From NCBI GenBank assembly GCA_016204035.1, contig JACQLN010000040.1, forward strand, positions 1-17,785: 17,785 bases of DNA, read 5' to 3'. Position 1 is the stretch's first letter, and the number at the start of each line of letters is the position of its first letter. Positions 17,242-17,785 of the stretch are shown here, piece after piece. Under the pieces are notes generated by a model. That model saw only the letters and a list, made by a program, of their open reading frames with translations, made no database searches and was not told where the DNA came from. Both the position numbers and the translations under genes were made by a program. Source of the DNA: Parcubacteria group bacterium (GTDB taxonomy: Bacteria > Patescibacteriota > Minisyncoccia > JACQLN01).

Positions 17242-17785
17242 ATGTCTAAAAGAATGTCGGTTTTATTTAATTTAACGGTTTTTTTGTTGGTTTTGTCGCT
17301 TATTTTTACATTAGCGGTTTTTGATCAAGGGTTGGTTTGGGCGCAGGATGCCGCCCAGCGGGCCCAATTAGAAACTCAAATAAGCTCTATAGAATCGGAG
17401 ATTGCCGCGTTGGATAAAGACTTGGTCCAGATTCGAGGCCGCAAAGAGACCCTTAAAAACGAAGTCGCCCGTTTGGACGGCGAAATAAAAAGGGCCGAGC
17501 TTACCATCAAGGGCCTTAATTTGTCCGTGCGCCAAACGGAAGGCAATATTTCTTTAAGGAGCGAGAGTATTAAGGAAGCCGAGGTAAAAATTTCCAAACA
17601 AAAAAATTCGCTCTCGGAATATTTACGCACCATATACAAACAAAATGAACTTTCGCCTATAGAAATTCTTTTAGTTAAAAAAGACCTATCCCAATTTTTT
17701 CAAGAAGTTTCGGCGCTGGAGAATGTTCAACAAGATCTTAACCAATCGCTGGACGATTTGGCGGTTTTAAGAGCTCAACTACAGA
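17242..17785 (+). CDS. Partial secreted coiled-coil protein, murein-hydrolase-activator type (EnvC/PcsB/CwlO N-terminus)
   Basis: The frame runs from ATG 17242 to the window edge without a stop (181 full codons). The first about 35 residues form a signal peptide (MSKRMSVLFNLTVFLLVLSL..., probable cleavage VWA-Q). Then comes a long coiled coil, LETQISSIESEIAALDKDLV, KETLKNEVARLDGEIKRAEL and further heptads, with the segment SLSEYLRTIYKQNELSPIEI, which matches the hinge found in EnvC, PcsB and CwlO-type proteins (LRAMYKxGxxSxLEVLL). In that family the coiled coil activates or positions a C-terminal peptidase or amidase domain, which would lie beyond the window. Predicted leaderless. Confidence 0.85.
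   Translation, partial: MSKRMSVLFNLTVFLLVLSLIFTLAVFDQGLVWAQDAAQRAQLETQISSIESEIAALDKDLVQIRGRKETLKNEVARLDGEIKRAELTIKGLNLSVRQTEGNISLRSESIKEAEVKISKQKNSLSEYLRTIYKQNELSPIEILLVKKDLSQFFQEVSALENVQQDLNQSLDDLAVLRAQLQ

Overview
The window reads as a chromosomal segment of a Candidate Phyla Radiation (Patescibacteria, most likely Parcubacteria-like) bacterium. This is an inference from gene content and expression signals: small single-copy housekeeping genes, a sugar-phosphate gene block with a split transketolase and a PfkB-type kinase, an uncharacterised 413-residue protein inside that block, a solitary MazF/PemK toxin, and many housekeeping genes without a Shine-Dalgarno sequence. No database search was possible.

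Layout. Positions 1-665 hold the 3' end of a protein with a perfect 75-bp tandem repeat. A multi-hairpin gap follows, then a small coiled-coil gene (981-1247) that converges through a bidirectional terminator on a translationally coupled pair of unknown minus-strand genes (1349-1782). Next come tRNA-Thr, a membrane-anchored hypothetical, rpmG, tRNA-Trp, mltG, a glutaredoxin-like gene with trxB, a small acidic protein overlapping gap, and mazF. Positions 7027-8279 hold two accessory cassettes: a secreted protein and a double zinc-binding protein. The pentose-phosphate/glycolysis block runs rpiB, rpe, transketolase N and C subunits, two more small accessory cassettes (11554-12424), PfkB kinase, the 413-residue unknown, and class II aldolase. 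A RAYT (REP-associated tyrosine transposase) unit sits between fba and rplY. The window ends inside a secreted coiled-coil protein of the murein-hydrolase-activator type.

How the genes work together. gap, rpiB, rpe, transketolase, the sugar kinase and fba cover lower glycolysis and the non-oxidative pentose phosphate route. The glutaredoxin and TrxB make a thiol redox pair. mltG and the last gene act on the cell wall.

Four signals stand out. (1) A family of 23-nt perfect palindromes with compensatory base changes occurs in four places; two copies flank the RAYT gene and a decayed copy lies inside it. (2) A series of long imperfect intergenic hairpins share one design, degenerate short words facing their own complement, although each uses a different word. 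(3) Two classes of expression signal coexist: an extended -10 box 6-7 nt from the start codon, predicting leaderless mRNA, for several housekeeping genes; and TTGACA/TATAAT-like promoters, strong AGGAGG sites and GC-rich terminators for small unknown genes. (4) A compact three-way-junction RNA forms the leader of a 55-residue gene.
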